Shown: in pieces, positions 19,322 through 28,245 of the stretch
How the letters are laid out: the number at the start of each line of letters is the position of its first letter
Numbering within the stretch: position 1 is the first letter of the stretch
Assembly (NCBI RefSeq): GCF_014138625.1
Contig: NZ_JACJHY010000001.1
Coordinates: forward strand, 310,001 to 374,000
DNA: 64,000 nucleotides
From: Aminobacter ciceronei
GTDB lineage: Bacteria; Pseudomonadota; Alphaproteobacteria; Rhizobiales; Rhizobiaceae
Reading direction: 5' to 3'
Notes under the pieces: model-generated
Seen by the model: the letters and a program-made list of their open reading frames with translations, nothing else
Databases searched by the model: none
Told to the model about the DNA's origin: nothing
Made by a program: the position numbers and the translations under genes

Positions 19322-19849
19322 CTACAGCAGCTTGTACATCACAGTCGTCGCATCAAGCCGGTCGCTACCGAAGGGATCGCGGGCATAGGCAGGGATTGTT
19401 CCCACCATCTGGTAGCCCAGGGCCGTGTAGAGCGGCTCCGCACTGTCGCCGGTGCGCGTGTCGAGCGTCAGCAGGCTGCGCCCCAATTCCCGCGCCCGCC
19501 CCTCCACTTCCCGCATCAGCAACCGCGCGATGCCCTGGCGGCGGAGGTCGGGATGCACCATCAGCTTGTTGACGTCGGCGCGGTGCGGCTGGTTGGGCAT
19601 GGTATCGCAGCCCAGTTGCACGGTGCCGGCGATGCGCCCGTCCTTGTGCGCCACCAGCATGATGCGCATCCCGGCGCCCACGCCCGGCAGCACCTTGTCG
19701 CGCCAGAACGCCTCGGCCTCGCTCTGGGCGTATGGCAAAACGAAGCCGATGCTTGCCCCGTCATGCACACAGGCATGCAGCAGCGCGCCGAGCTCGCCGA
19801 GATGATGCGAAATGTCCTCGGCCGAAAATGTCGAAATGGCCACGCTCAT
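19322..19849 (-). CDS. GNAT-family N-acetyltransferase
   Basis: A 175-residue GNAT enzyme. The acetyl-CoA-binding motif A is visible as LMVHPDLRRQGIARLLMREVE (R/Q-x-x-G-x-A), followed by LLTLDTRTGDSAEPLYTALGY. The acceptor substrate is unknown. The start lies 6 bp after the stop of the XRE-cupin regulator gene on the same strand, so the two form an operon in which the regulator probably controls the acetyltransferase. Confidence 0.9.
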   Translation of the reverse strand: MSVAISTFSAEDISHHLGELGALLHACVHDGASIGFVLPYAQSEAEAFWRDKVLPGVGAGMRIMLVAHKDGRIAGTVQLGCDTMPNQPHRADVNKLMVHPDLRRQGIARLLMREVEGRARELGRSLLTLDTRTGDSAEPLYTALGYQMVGTIPAYARDPFGSDRLDATTVMYKLL

Positions 19850-19855
19850 GAAACC

Positions 19856-20428
19856 TCACACGACAAACAGAAAATACCTGGCGCCCGTCTCCGCCGGTGT
19901 GGCGAAGGCGCTCGGACCGAACAGCTGGTATCTCAGGCAGTCGCCGGGCCTGAGCTCATGCGCCCGGCCGTCGACAGTCACCGTGAGCTGCCCCTCGACC
20001 AGCACCAGATGATGCTCGAGCCCCGGCCGCGGCGGCGCGTCATAGGTGATCGTGACGGCCGCATCGAGAGTGCATTCCAGCGCCTCGCCGGCCAGCATCT
20101 GCGCCGGCGGCGAGATCGAGCGGCGGCGAAAACCGACCTCCGGGTCCGACCAAACCGTTTGCGCCTCACGCCGCACGAGCGGCGCGAACTCGCCTTCCAC
20201 CATGTGCATCAGCCGCGACATTGTCAGCCCGTAAGCAGCGCAGAGCTTGCCGAGCACGCTCGCCGTCGGGCTGACCTCGGCGTTTTCCAGCCGCGACAGG
20301 GTTGCCCGGCTGACAGTGCTGCGCCGCGCCAGCTCATCCAGCGGCCAACCGCGCCCGGCCCGGAGCGAGCGCAGCCGCTGGGCAATGCGCCGGTCAATGC
20401 CAGTCTCATCAGCGAGAGAACATTCCAT
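19856..20428 (-). CDS. XRE-family regulator with C-terminal cupin domain
   Basis: A 190-residue regulator. Residues 12-67 are an XRE helix-turn-helix (RIAQRLRSLRAGRGWPLDEL, then SRATLSRLENAEVSPTASVL). Residues about 110-190 form a cupin beta-barrel (HHLVLVEGQLTVTVDG, LRPGDCLRYQ). Such fusions sense small metabolites. It is the first gene of a two-gene operon with a GNAT acetyltransferase. ATG 20428 is chosen because the helix-turn-helix follows directly; upstream frame sequence is not domain-like. Just upstream, ATGGGAATATTTCTCAT forms an imperfect inverted repeat. Confidence 0.9.
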   Translation of the reverse strand: MECSLADETGIDRRIAQRLRSLRAGRGWPLDELARRSTVSRATLSRLENAEVSPTASVLGKLCAAYGLTMSRLMHMVEGEFAPLVRREAQTVWSDPEVGFRRRSISPPAQMLAGEALECTLDAAVTITYDAPPRPGLEHHLVLVEGQLTVTVDGRAHELRPGDCLRYQLFGPSAFATPAETGARYFLFVV

Positions 20429-20460
20429 ATATGAGAAATATTCCCATAATAGAGAAGGAG

Positions 20461-21069
20461 TCAAGCACCGGAAAGCGACTTTACCACCCGTTCGTCCGCA
20501 CCGATGAACGGCGTGGCGACATCGGCTGGCAGTCCGCGCAAGAGCAACTGCCGGAATAGCGCGTCGGCCTCGGCGGGTGCCATGGCAGGTCGGTGTTCCC
20601 GCCACCAGCGCAAGGTCGTGTTGAAGGTCGCCACCATGTGCTGGATCACCAGTTCGCGCGGCAGCCCGCCGGCGGGGCCGGCACCCATCGTCTGGCGCAG
20701 CACATCGGCCAGCACCTTGTCCACCGCCTCGCGCAGCACGGCCCCGCCATGGCCGCCGGCCAGAGCGGCCTGGACGTCGGCATATTCGCCGACATGCTCG
20801 AACAGCGCCCGCGCTGGATCCCAGCCGCCCTCGACGCCGTCCAGTGCCCCCTGACGGACCCCGACGAGCAGGTCACGCAGCCTCTCCAGGCTGCGCTGCA
20901 ACAGGTCGTCCTTCGAGGTGAAATGGGCATAGAAGGTCGAGCGCCCGACATTGGCTTCGTCGAGAATGTCATCGACGGTGATCGCTTCATAATCCTTGGC
21001 GCGGATCAGCGCCACCAGCGCGTCATAGAGTGCCGTGCGCGTGCGGACCACCCGCCGGTCGATGGCCAT
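20461..21069 (-). CDS. TetR-family transcriptional regulator
   Basis: A 202-residue TetR regulator with the N-terminal helix-turn-helix RTALYDALVALIRAKDYEAITVDDI...VGRSTFYAHFTSKDDLL and a helical C-terminal half. It is divergent from the small membrane protein gene at 21208, with a 138-bp intergenic region rich in TCCGG/CCGGA repeats. It probably represses that gene and itself. Confidence 0.9.
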   Translation of the reverse strand: MAIDRRVVRTRTALYDALVALIRAKDYEAITVDDILDEANVGRSTFYAHFTSKDDLLQRSLERLRDLLVGVRQGALDGVEGGWDPARALFEHVGEYADVQAALAGGHGGAVLREAVDKVLADVLRQTMGAGPAGGLPRELVIQHMVATFNTTLRWWREHRPAMAPAEADALFRQLLLRGLPADVATPFIGADERVVKSLSGA

Positions 21070-21105
21070 TTTAGTCTCCGATTTTCCGGACGTTCCCAGC
21101 CAGCG

Positions 21106-21153
21106 GTCCGTTTCCGGACTTTGGCCCACCCACTGTCCGGCAATTTCCGAACA
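21106..21153. promoter_or_regulatory. Inverted TCCGG/CCGGA repeats between tetR and a membrane protein gene
   Basis: Two dyads lie in the divergent intergenic region: GTCCG-tttc-CGGAC (21106-21119, perfect) and TGTCCGG-caattt-CCGAACA (21134-21153, one mismatch). Further GTCCGG and TCCGGA copies flank them. They are good candidates for TetR operators controlling both divergent genes. Confidence 0.5.
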
Positions 21154-21207
21154 CCGTGTCCGGTATCGTGATAGCCGATGCGCCTTTCGTCAACAGGAGA
21201 CAATTCC

Positions 21208-21693
21208 ATGACAGCCGCTTCGACGCCCGCCATCTCGGTCAACACCCATCTGCGCGTCGCCGCGAGCGCCTTGCTGCTGCTCGCGCTGACCTCGCTGCAC
21301 CACGCTTATGGCGCCGTAATCTTTGGCACGCCCTGGCGCCTGCATGTCCTGCTTTTCGTCGCGCCTGCGGCAATCATCATCGCTGCCCTGCTGTATGCTG
21401 GTTGGTTTGCCAACACGGAGCGCTCTGCACGCCTGCTCACCTGGGCGGCGGCAGCCGTCGTTTTCGTCGTCCCCATCGTGCTGGTCGGTTATGTCGAGGG
21501 CGGCTACAATCATGTCTTCAAGAACATCGTCTATTTCGGCTTCGGCAAAGCGGCCTTCCACGCCATCTTCCCGACCCCGCCCTACGAAATGCCCAAGGAC
21601 CTGTTCTTCGAGATTTCAGGTCTCGCCCAATTTCCGCTCTCGGTGCTGACCACGGTCCTGACGATCCGCATGCTCAGGAGCTTCGGCAAATGA
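21208..21693 (+). CDS. Four-helix integral membrane protein
   Basis: A 161-residue protein with four predicted membrane helices: VAASALLLLALTSLHHAYG, LLFVAPAAIIIAALLYAGW, AAAAVVFVVPIVLVGYVEG and a final helix near SVLTTVLTIRML. Between helices 3 and 4 is a conserved-looking loop (YNHVFKNIVYFG, then PTPPYEMPKDLFFEISG). I recall unnamed proteobacterial membrane proteins of this type but no function. AGGAGA precedes ATG 21208. It is divergent from, and probably controlled by, the TetR gene at 20461-21069. Confidence 0.8.
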   Translation: MTAASTPAISVNTHLRVAASALLLLALTSLHHAYGAVIFGTPWRLHVLLFVAPAAIIIAALLYAGWFANTERSARLLTWAAAAVVFVVPIVLVGYVEGGYNHVFKNIVYFGFGKAAFHAIFPTPPYEMPKDLFFEISGLAQFPLSVLTTVLTIRMLRSFGK

Positions 21694-21726
21694 CCCTGCA
21701 TCCTGACTGTCGAATCGGCTGCGACC

Positions 21727-22377
21727 TCAGCCGAACGAAAACACCGCACTCGGCTTAGTCGTGGCCGCTTGGCCGGTGCCGACATCAGCCACCGCATGTT
21801 CGGCAACCAGTCGAAGCCGTGCATGCGGAAGGTGGGCCCGGCCGGGGTCACCGACGAGCGCCTCGATGCCTGCGTCGACGCAGCGGTCGAGAAAGGCGGT
21901 CACCCGCGCACCCAGTTCGGCGTCGTAGAACAGGTCGCCGACCGCAACGATATCCACCTCGGGCACCCGGCCGCCGGTCACATCACCGCTGATGGCAATG
22001 ATGTCGACACCGTTCAGCGCCGCATTGAGCCCGATCGCGGCCACGCCATTGCGGTCCACCTCGGCCGCGAGCACGGAACTTGCCCCCGCCATACCAGCGG
22101 CGATGCCGACCAACCCCGAACCGGCGCCAAGGTCGAGCACGCGCCGCCCCCTCACTGTCTCGGGTCGCTCCAGAAAATGTCGCGCCAGAACCAGCCCGCC
22201 GGCCCATTGATAGGCCCAGTAGGGCGGCGGCGCATCGTCGCCGGCGTCATCGGACGCGAGCCGCCACAGCCCGCTGCCCGGATGCGCGGAATAGAGCCTG
22301 ATTTCGGGAACCGAAGGCACCGCCACGACATGCATGTTCGCGACGATGAAATCGGCGATGTCAGGCTGCTGCGTCAT
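21727..22377 (-). CDS. Class I SAM-dependent methyltransferase (lysine-methyltransferase-like)
   Basis: A 216-residue enzyme with Rossmann motif I VLDLGAGSGLVGIAAG, motif II near VLAAEVDRNG, and the DIVAVGDLFYD motif. It also has PPYWAYQWAGGLVLAR upstream of motif I. This combination is that of the ETFB lysine methyltransferase-like/nicotinamide methyltransferase-like group, so the substrate may be a protein lysine. It is convergent with the membrane protein gene. ATG 22377 has only a weak AGGG site. An ATG further upstream would add residues that do not match the family. Confidence 0.85.
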   Translation of the reverse strand: MTQQPDIADFIVANMHVVAVPSVPEIRLYSAHPGSGLWRLASDDAGDDAPPPYWAYQWAGGLVLARHFLERPETVRGRRVLDLGAGSGLVGIAAGMAGASSVLAAEVDRNGVAAIGLNAALNGVDIIAISGDVTGGRVPEVDIVAVGDLFYDAELGARVTAFLDRCVDAGIEALVGDPGRAHLPHARLRLVAEHAVADVGTGQAATTKPSAVFSFG

Positions 22378-22542
22378 GCCCTGATGGTTCAATGTCCGGC
22401 CCCGGCAAACTTGCCGCGACATCTAGCACGCAGCCGGCCACCGCACCGCTGAATTCAGTAGGTCCAGACCCCACCTTTGCACGCCCTGTAATCACAGGGT
22501 ACCGATGGCGCCGGTGAGAGGTTGCGAGTCACAGGCAGAACG

Positions 22543-23325
22543 ATGCTGAAAGCAGCAGGCAAAAGGCATGGCGCTCCGGGCATGACCATCCTCTGGTTGT
22601 TGGCCGCCCTTGTCCTGGCCTGCTCGCCGGTACAGGCGGCGGACCGCACCATCTATCTCACCTTCGACGACGGCCCGCTCGACGGCACCGGCAACATCCT
22701 CGATGTGCTGCAGGCGGAAAACGTGCCCGCCACCATGTTCATGGTCGGCTTGCACGCCAAGTCCAGTCCGGAGAGCAAGGCGCTTGTCGCCCGCGCCAAA
22801 AGCATGCCCCTGGTCACCTTGGGCAACCACAGCTACAGCCACGCCTTCAACCGGTACCGCAAGTTCTATGCCGACACCGAAGGTGTCGTCGCCGACATGG
22901 TGCGGGCCAATGCGGCCCTCGGGTTGGACGTGCCGACCCATGCCCGGCTCCCCGGCCGCAACGTCTTTCGCCTGCCCAACATCTCGACCAACGACCTTTC
23001 GATCGACCGCATCGAGATCGGCATCGAGGAACCGGACTACGAGTTCGTCGCCGCCACCGGCTTCTGGCTCTATGGTTGGGATCACGAATGGGTCCATGAC
23101 GGCACCGGCAAGCCGGTGCAAAGCGTCACCAGGCTCGTCAGCGAGATCGACCACATGTTCACAGGCAAGGTCCGCTTCGTCAGGCCGAACAGGCTGATCC
23201 TGTTGATGCATGACGAGATCCAGGACACCTTCAACGGCACCGCCAATCTCACCGCCCTCATCCAGGGGCTCAGGCAGCGCGGCTACAGCTTCGGGCACAT
23301 CCCCGATTACGACCCGTTGAACTAG
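22543..23325 (+). CDS. Secreted polysaccharide deacetylase (NodB-homology domain)
   Basis: A 260-residue protein with an N-terminal signal peptide (ILWLLAALVLACSPVQA) and a NodB-type carbohydrate esterase 4 domain. TFDDGP carries the catalytic base and metal Asp, NHSYSH supplies the two metal His, and LPGRNVFR and LLMHDEI match the later CE4 motifs. It probably removes acetyl groups from an envelope glycan in the periplasm. A TTG at 22522 and an ATG at 22582 (directly before the signal peptide) are alternative starts. Confidence 0.88.
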   Translation: MLKAAGKRHGAPGMTILWLLAALVLACSPVQAADRTIYLTFDDGPLDGTGNILDVLQAENVPATMFMVGLHAKSSPESKALVARAKSMPLVTLGNHSYSHAFNRYRKFYADTEGVVADMVRANAALGLDVPTHARLPGRNVFRLPNISTNDLSIDRIEIGIEEPDYEFVAATGFWLYGWDHEWVHDGTGKPVQSVTRLVSEIDHMFTGKVRFVRPNRLILLMHDEIQDTFNGTANLTALIQGLRQRGYSFGHIPDYDPLN

Positions 23326-23848
23326 CGCAATCACAGGAAAACTGTGCAGCGCTTCTCCGTCCGGAATTGCGCAAGAACAGGAAGACGGGGAGATTTCCGC
23401 GGTTCGACGAAAAGCGGAAACGCTCCCGCGCCGGGCAGAAGCCGGAAGAGGCTGGAAATCGAAGGCTCCCGCCCCGCGACGGGAATGAAAATCAGGCCAT
23501 CTTTGCCAGGATCTTGTTCATGTCCGCGGCATCGAACGCCTTGAGCGTCTGTGTCTTGACTCACTGCATCTGTTTCCGGATCCGGCTGGCCGGCAACATG
23601 AGAAATGACGCGCAGGCGTGTTCAGATACGCATCCGCTTTCTGCCGAGACATCAATCCCGGCGCTCCACTTCACCCAATGGTTCTCGAACGCTTTGCATT
23701 GCCCCAGGTGCTTCAGTACGACGAGATGAAGCCATACCGTCCGCAAGCGCTCTGCAATCACGAACTGGTTCGGGAGCTCTACTTGCCGAGCTAAAGACAG
23801 CATTGGCGAGAAGTGCGGCACGGATCCGTGCCGCCCTGGCGCAACGGC
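23326..23848. other. Gene-poor stretch with possible decayed coding fragments
   Basis: No convincing gene in 523 bp. Two short stretches look protein-like. On the minus strand, about 20 codons end KAFDAADMNKILAKMA at a stop near 23492. On the plus strand, 23609-23794 ends NHELVRELYLPS and contains YDEMKPYRPQALC. Neither has a credible start or full domain. I read them as remnants, with low certainty. Confidence 0.4.
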
Positions 23849-24421
23849 TCAGGCCTTGAGCACACCGGACTTCTTCGCCGTCCAGGTGGCGATGTAGTCC
23901 ATCAGACCAGGCGACAGGCAGTCATAGGGCTCGAGCCCGAGTTCCCTCAGCCGGCCGCGCACGCCGTCCATTTCGGAGGGGTCGACCCCCGCCTCGATGA
24001 TCGACGACACGAAGGCGGCGAAGCCCGGTTCGGCCCAGCCCGCTTCCTGGAAGCGCTCGGGATGGATGAAGGCGAGGCCCTTGAAGGCATGGTCGCGCTC
24101 CACCGGGCCATACATGTGCACACCGCAGCCCTTGCAGGCGTGGCGCTGGATCAGTGCCGACGGATCGACGACGGCGAGCTTGTCGCCATTCTCCAGCACT
24201 GTCACATTCTCATGCGCAGTAACCGCCACGACCGAGAACCTAGCCCCTTCCGGCTTCCAGCACTTGGTGCAGCCGCAGGCATGGTTGTGGGCAATCTGCC
24301 CTTTGATCGCCACCTTGACCGGTTTGTCGGCGCAGGCGCAGACGAGCGTGCCGCCGGTAAAGGCGGCACTGCCGGGTTTGACCCCGCCGTCGAGCACCGG
24401 ATGTATCGAAACTGAAGCCAT
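23849..24421 (-). CDS. gfa: S-(hydroxymethyl)glutathione synthase (glutathione-dependent formaldehyde-activating enzyme)
   Basis: A 190-residue Gfa protein, the family's normal length. Zinc-ligand motifs are in place: [21 protein letters not shown] and [13 protein letters not shown]. Gfa speeds the addition of formaldehyde to glutathione, feeding the glutathione-dependent formaldehyde dehydrogenase; that dehydrogenase is not encoded in the window. A strong GGGAGGAACAGGAT precedes the ATG. Monocistronic. Confidence 0.93.
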   Translation of the reverse strand: MASVSIHPVLDGGVKPGSAAFTGGTLVCACADKPVKVAIKGQIAHNHACGCTKCWKPEGARFSVVAVTAHENVTVLENGDKLAVVDPSALIQRHACKGCGVHMYGPVERDHAFKGLAFIHPERFQEAGWAEPGFAAFVSSIIEAGVDPSEMDGVRGRLRELGLEPYDCLSPGLMDYIATWTAKKSGVLKA

Positions 24422-24583
24422 ATCCTGTTCCTCCCTGTTCTGGCGTCCGCACGGACACCAACAAAAGTTTTGCGGCAAAGAACTCTAAGAGGCTGGTCCC
24501 ATACGATACATGTCGCGGCGGCATTTGTGCATATCCGCCGTTCAGATTGCCGTGATTTGGGGCGATCGGCCCGGTTGGCCCGC

Positions 24584-25228
24584 CTAATCCGCGGGGCCGG
24601 CAAACAGGATCAGATTGCCGTCGGGATCGAGCACGATGAAGTTCCTGGCGCCCCACGGTTCCTTGCGCAGCGTCTGGTGAAAGACCACGCCCGCCGCCTG
24701 GAAGTCGAGGAACAACTGCTTGATCTCGCTGGCCGTATCGACGGTGATCGAGGCGGATAGCAGGTGCTCGCGTTGGCGGATGTCACCTGCAAACACCGGC
24801 TCACACACCAGCCTGAGCGCCAGTTGCGCCCTGTCCCTGACAACCTGCCCGTAGAAAGGCGGCTCGCCATAGACGAAGTCGACCGAAAAGCCGAGTTTGC
24901 CGGTAAAGAAATCGCATGATGCCGTGATATCGGCGACGAACAGCTGCGCTGCGGTCGCGGTCAGGCTTGGACGTGTGGTCCGCGTTTTTTGGTCATTCAT
25001 CACAGGGGCTTCTGATTTGAGCGCCTGCCAGCTTTCAAAACCTTGCTGTCGTGCGACAAGCTCCTGCGCATCGGCGAGCTTGAAGGCAGCCTGCATCACC
25101 TCGCTGTCGTCGAGATGCTGGAAGCGCGGCAACGCCGCCCTGATCTCGGCGGCGACGGGATGATAGCCTTCGCGATACCAGCGCAGATATTGCTTGGCCT
25201 GCTTCTTGAGGTTTTCGAGGTTCGGCAT
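24584..25228 (-). CDS. VOC (glyoxalase-fold) protein with helical N-terminal domain
   Basis: A 214-residue protein. Residues 1-72 form a helical unit (NLENLKKQAKQYLRWYREGY, then ARQQGFESWQALK), which in related proteins precedes ankyrin repeats or VOC domains. Residues about 92-214 are a VOC domain (AQLFVADITASCDFFTGKLG, ending ARNFIVLDPDGNLILFAG). It may be a bleomycin-resistance or glyoxalase-type binding protein; no substrate can be assigned. It sits alone between gfa and the racemase gene, all on the minus strand with gaps. Confidence 0.87.
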   Translation of the reverse strand: MPNLENLKKQAKQYLRWYREGYHPVAAEIRAALPRFQHLDDSEVMQAAFKLADAQELVARQQGFESWQALKSEAPVMNDQKTRTTRPSLTATAAQLFVADITASCDFFTGKLGFSVDFVYGEPPFYGQVVRDRAQLALRLVCEPVFAGDIRQREHLLSASITVDTASEIKQLFLDFQAAGVVFHQTLRKEPWGARNFIVLDPDGNLILFAGPAD

Positions 25229-25425
25229 GGGCGCAACTGTTGGACTTGGTCTGACAGTAGGCGGGCATTGCCCTTTCGGCCTTCGCCGATGCGCCCTACG
25301 CAGCCCTGAAATCCTGCCCCGGCTGGCGCGCCTTTGTCAATTGCCATGCAGGACGGGCCTCGGCGCGCAGCCTCACCCGTCGCTTCGGGCGAGAAGAAGC
25401 GCGCCGGCCGTTACTCGACCAGACT

Positions 25426-26124
25426 TCAGCCCAGCGCCCGCTCCACCATCGCTTCGGCGTGGATGCCAGTGGTGTCGAACAAAGGCACGGCGCTGTCTTC
25501 CGACCCGACCAGCAGCATGATCTCGGTGCAGCCGAGGATCACGGCCTCTGCCCCGCGCGCGACGAGCCGCGCGATCACCTCGCGATAGGCCTGGCGCGAG
25601 CGTGCCTCGACGCGACCCTGCACCAGCTCGTCATAGATGATGCGATGCACCACCGCCCGGTCCTCGGCCTCAGGCACCAGCACCTCGAGTCCATGTAGCT
25701 CGGCAAGCCTGCCCTTGTAGAAGTCCTGCTCCATGGTGAAGGCAGTGCCTAGGAGACCAACGCGGCCAAGTCCTGCGGCGCGGATGCGTTCGGCGGTCGG
25801 GTCGGCGATGTGCAACAGCGGAATGCCGATTGCCGCCTGCACCTCTGACGCCATGCGATGCATGGTGTTGGAGCAGATGACGACAAAGTCGGCCCCGCCG
25901 CGCTCCAGCCGTCGCGCGGCGCCGATCATCTCCAGCGTCGCCTCCTGCCAACGGTCGCTGCTCTGCAACGCCTCGATCTCGGCGAAGTCGAACGACCACA
26001 TCAGCATGCGAGCCGAATGCAGCCCGCCCAGCCGTGCGCGTACCTGCTCGTTGATGATCCGGTAGTATTCGGCCGAGCTTTCCCAGCTCAACCCGCCGAT
26101 AAGACCAATAACCTTCTGTGGCAT
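25426..26124 (-). CDS. Aspartate/glutamate racemase family protein
   Basis: A 232-residue cofactor-independent racemase. The N-terminus is VIGLIGGLSWESSAEYYR. The two catalytic Cys regions are VVICSNTMHRMA and VILGCTEIMLLV. It would interconvert L- and D-aspartate or glutamate; the exact substrate is uncertain. AGGAG eight bases upstream sets the start. The first 160-185 bp of this gene recur at 28295-28479 as a broken direct repeat. It lies 38 bp downstream of the TetR gene on the same strand. Confidence 0.9.
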   Translation of the reverse strand: MPQKVIGLIGGLSWESSAEYYRIINEQVRARLGGLHSARMLMWSFDFAEIEALQSSDRWQEATLEMIGAARRLERGGADFVVICSNTMHRMASEVQAAIGIPLLHIADPTAERIRAAGLGRVGLLGTAFTMEQDFYKGRLAELHGLEVLVPEAEDRAVVHRIIYDELVQGRVEARSRQAYREVIARLVARGAEAVILGCTEIMLLVGSEDSAVPLFDTTGIHAEAMVERALG

Positions 26125-26162
26125 ATCCCAGGCTCCTGGGTGACGAATCCCAACCCCAAGCA

Positions 26163-26885
26163 CTAGCCTGCGGCAACGGTCGCGCCAAGCGGGTTCCGGT
26201 TCGGCCTGGCTGCCGCCATCGCCGCGACGAACCCCGGCTCCACGAACCGTGCCGTGCCGTCCGGCAGGCCGAGAATGCGGTCGACGGCCAATCCCTGCTC
26301 GGCCAGTCGGCGCTCGAAGGCGGCGATCGCCTGGCTCAAGGCATCGGCGCCTTCGGCCGCGAGCAGGTCGGCCACGGCGCCATGAGTTACCGCGCCGAGC
26401 AGCAGCACCAGTTCGGCCGAGATCAGAGGATCGTTGCTTGCCATGCTGCCTTCGCGCCGGCCCTTTTCGATGATGCGCGCCAGCGCGGGCGCCATCACGG
26501 CCATCACCGTTCGGTGCATGCGGTGGTAGAGCACGATATTTTCAGGCAAGAAGATGCTGGCGAAGGTGGCAATCGCCTCGGCCGCCCTGTCGGTGTCGCG
26601 GCCGCGGCGCAAGAAGGCGTTGAGTTGCTCGACTGCGCTCATGGCAGGCGTTGCCAGAATCGCCTCGAGTTCGGCCCGGGCGCGCTCAGCGGCCTGACGT
26701 GCCAACGCCTCCAGCAACGCGTCCTTCGAAGGGAAGTAGTAATAGAACGCACCCTTCGACAGCCCGACGTCGCCAATGATGTCGTCGACCGATGCCGCCT
26801 CATAGCCGCGCGCGCCGAACAGCCGAGCCGCCGCCGCAAGCAGTTCCGCCCGTCTTACTTCAGGATGCCTGACAATCCGGGGCAT
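26163..26885 (-). CDS. TetR-family transcriptional regulator
   Basis: A 240-residue TetR protein. The helix-turn-helix is RRAELLAAAARLFGARGYEAASVDDIIGDVGLSKGAFYYYF. The ligand domain is helical, with a divergent C-terminus. It is divergent from the glycosyltransferase gene at 26994, with a palindromic operator between them, and is followed by the racemase gene. A GTG five codons upstream is an alternative start, because the GAGGTG site is unusually close to the ATG. Confidence 0.9.
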   Translation of the reverse strand: MPRIVRHPEVRRAELLAAAARLFGARGYEAASVDDIIGDVGLSKGAFYYYFPSKDALLEALARQAAERARAELEAILATPAMSAVEQLNAFLRRGRDTDRAAEAIATFASIFLPENIVLYHRMHRTVMAVMAPALARIIEKGRREGSMASNDPLISAELVLLLGAVTHGAVADLLAAEGADALSQAIAAFERRLAEQGLAVDRILGLPDGTARFVEPGFVAAMAAARPNRNPLGATVAAG

Positions 26886-26948
26886 CTCACCTCTACTCAC
26901 CGCCTATGCCGCATGCTCCCACCTTATCGCCTCTTGCTAGTGACCGCC

Positions 26949-26974
26949 AGTCAGTATAACTGACTACTGGTCAG
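26949..26974. promoter_or_regulatory. Overlapping palindromes between tetR and glycosyltransferase gene
   Basis: AGTCAGT-ata-ACTGACT (26949-26965) is a perfect 7-3-7 dyad. It overlaps a second perfect dyad, CTGAC-tactg-GTCAG (26960-26974). They lie 20-45 bp upstream of the glycosyltransferase start, in the divergent region with the TetR gene. This is a likely TetR operator controlling both genes. Confidence 0.75.
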
Positions 26975-26993
26975 TCCGCACAGGGGAGCCGCC

Positions 26994-28232
26994 ATGCGCA
27001 TCGCCATCCAGACGCTTGGCACGCGGGGTGACGTCCAGCCCTATGTTGCATTGGCTCGCGGCCTCTTGCGGCGTGGCCACGAGGTCCAACTCGCGGCGCC
27101 CGAGCAGTTCGAATCGATGGTCACCCGCCACGGCATCGACTTCTGGCCTTTGCCGGGGGAGTTCCTGGCGTTGCTGGACACGCCTGAGGGCAAGGCGGCG
27201 ATTGCTGGAAGTCGGGGATTCGGCGCCGGGCTGAAGCTGCTCAAGCATGTCCGCCCACTGATGCGCCGCCTGCTCGATGCCGAATGGGCGGCAATCGGCC
27301 GTTTCGGTCCCGATGTCATCATTCATCACCCCAAGTCGATCGCCTCTCCAGACATTGCCGCGCGACTAGGCCGACCGGCGGTTCTCGCCTCGCCACTGCC
27401 CGGCTTCACGCCGACGGCCGCGTTTCCAAGCCCGCTCCTGCCTTTCGCCAACCTGGGCCCGCTCAACCGCCTCAGCCATCTGCTGGCAACGCGCGGCCCG
27501 GGTCTGCTGTTTCGGAAGGAACTCGCGCGTTGGCGCGCGCAGTCGCTCGGCATGCCGTCCGGCCATCGGCCCGGCGCGCCGACTGTCACGCTCTACGCTT
27601 ACAGTCCGGCCGTCGTCCCCAGGCCGACCGATTGGGGCGGCGATGTCCTTGTCACCGGATACTGGTTTCTCGACGAGGACGACTGGCGGTTGCCGACCGA
27701 TCTCAGGGCATTCCTTGCCGCTGGCGACAAGCCCATCTATGTCGGCTTCGGCAGCATGCCCGGTCTCGCCCCCGGCAAGCTGGCGGCCGATGTCATCGAG
27801 GCGTTGGCCCGCACCGGCAAGCGCGGCGTTCTGGCGCTCGGCGGCGGCGCTCTCGAGGTGCCCTCACCCCCGGCGCATGTCCATGTCATGACCGCGGCGC
27901 CGCATGACCGGCTGCTGCCTCAGATGAGCGCAGCCTTGCACCACGGTGGTGCCGGCACAACCGCTGCTTCGCTACGCGCCGGATTGCCAACGATCATCTG
28001 CCCGTTTTTCGGCGACCAGCCATTCTGGAGCCGCCGCGTCGCTGACCTCGGCGCGGGGCCCGCCCCACTGGACCGGGAATCGCTGACCGTTGCGGCGCTC
28101 GCAGCAGCATTCACCGCCACAGATGCACCTGGTATGCGCCAGACGGCGACTGCAATGGGCCAGGCGATCGGCGCCGAGCATGGCCTCGATATGGCGATGA
28201 AGGCCATCGAAGCCCTCGTCCCGCGCGCCTAA
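26994..28232 (+). CDS. GT1-type (UDP-glycosyltransferase-like) glycosyltransferase
   Basis: A 412-residue GT-B fold enzyme. The N-terminal half starts MRIAIQTLGTRGDVQPYVALARGLLRRGHEV. The donor-binding C-terminal half has VGFGSMPG and the family signature ALHHGGAGTTAASLRAGLPTI, then P-x3-DQPFW. It resembles sterol-glucosyltransferase-like and macrolide-glycosylating enzymes, which add a sugar to a lipid or natural product. Donor and acceptor are unknown. It is divergent from a TetR gene with an operator between, suggesting ligand-induced expression. Confidence 0.9.
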   Translation: MRIAIQTLGTRGDVQPYVALARGLLRRGHEVQLAAPEQFESMVTRHGIDFWPLPGEFLALLDTPEGKAAIAGSRGFGAGLKLLKHVRPLMRRLLDAEWAAIGRFGPDVIIHHPKSIASPDIAARLGRPAVLASPLPGFTPTAAFPSPLLPFANLGPLNRLSHLLATRGPGLLFRKELARWRAQSLGMPSGHRPGAPTVTLYAYSPAVVPRPTDWGGDVLVTGYWFLDEDDWRLPTDLRAFLAAGDKPIYVGFGSMPGLAPGKLAADVIEALARTGKRGVLALGGGALEVPSPPAHVHVMTAAPHDRLLPQMSAALHHGGAGTTAASLRAGLPTIICPFFGDQPFWSRRVADLGAGPAPLDRESLTVAALAAAFTATDAPGMRQTATAMGQAIGAEHGLDMAMKAIEALVPRA

Positions 28233-28245
28233 ACGCAGAGCCCAA

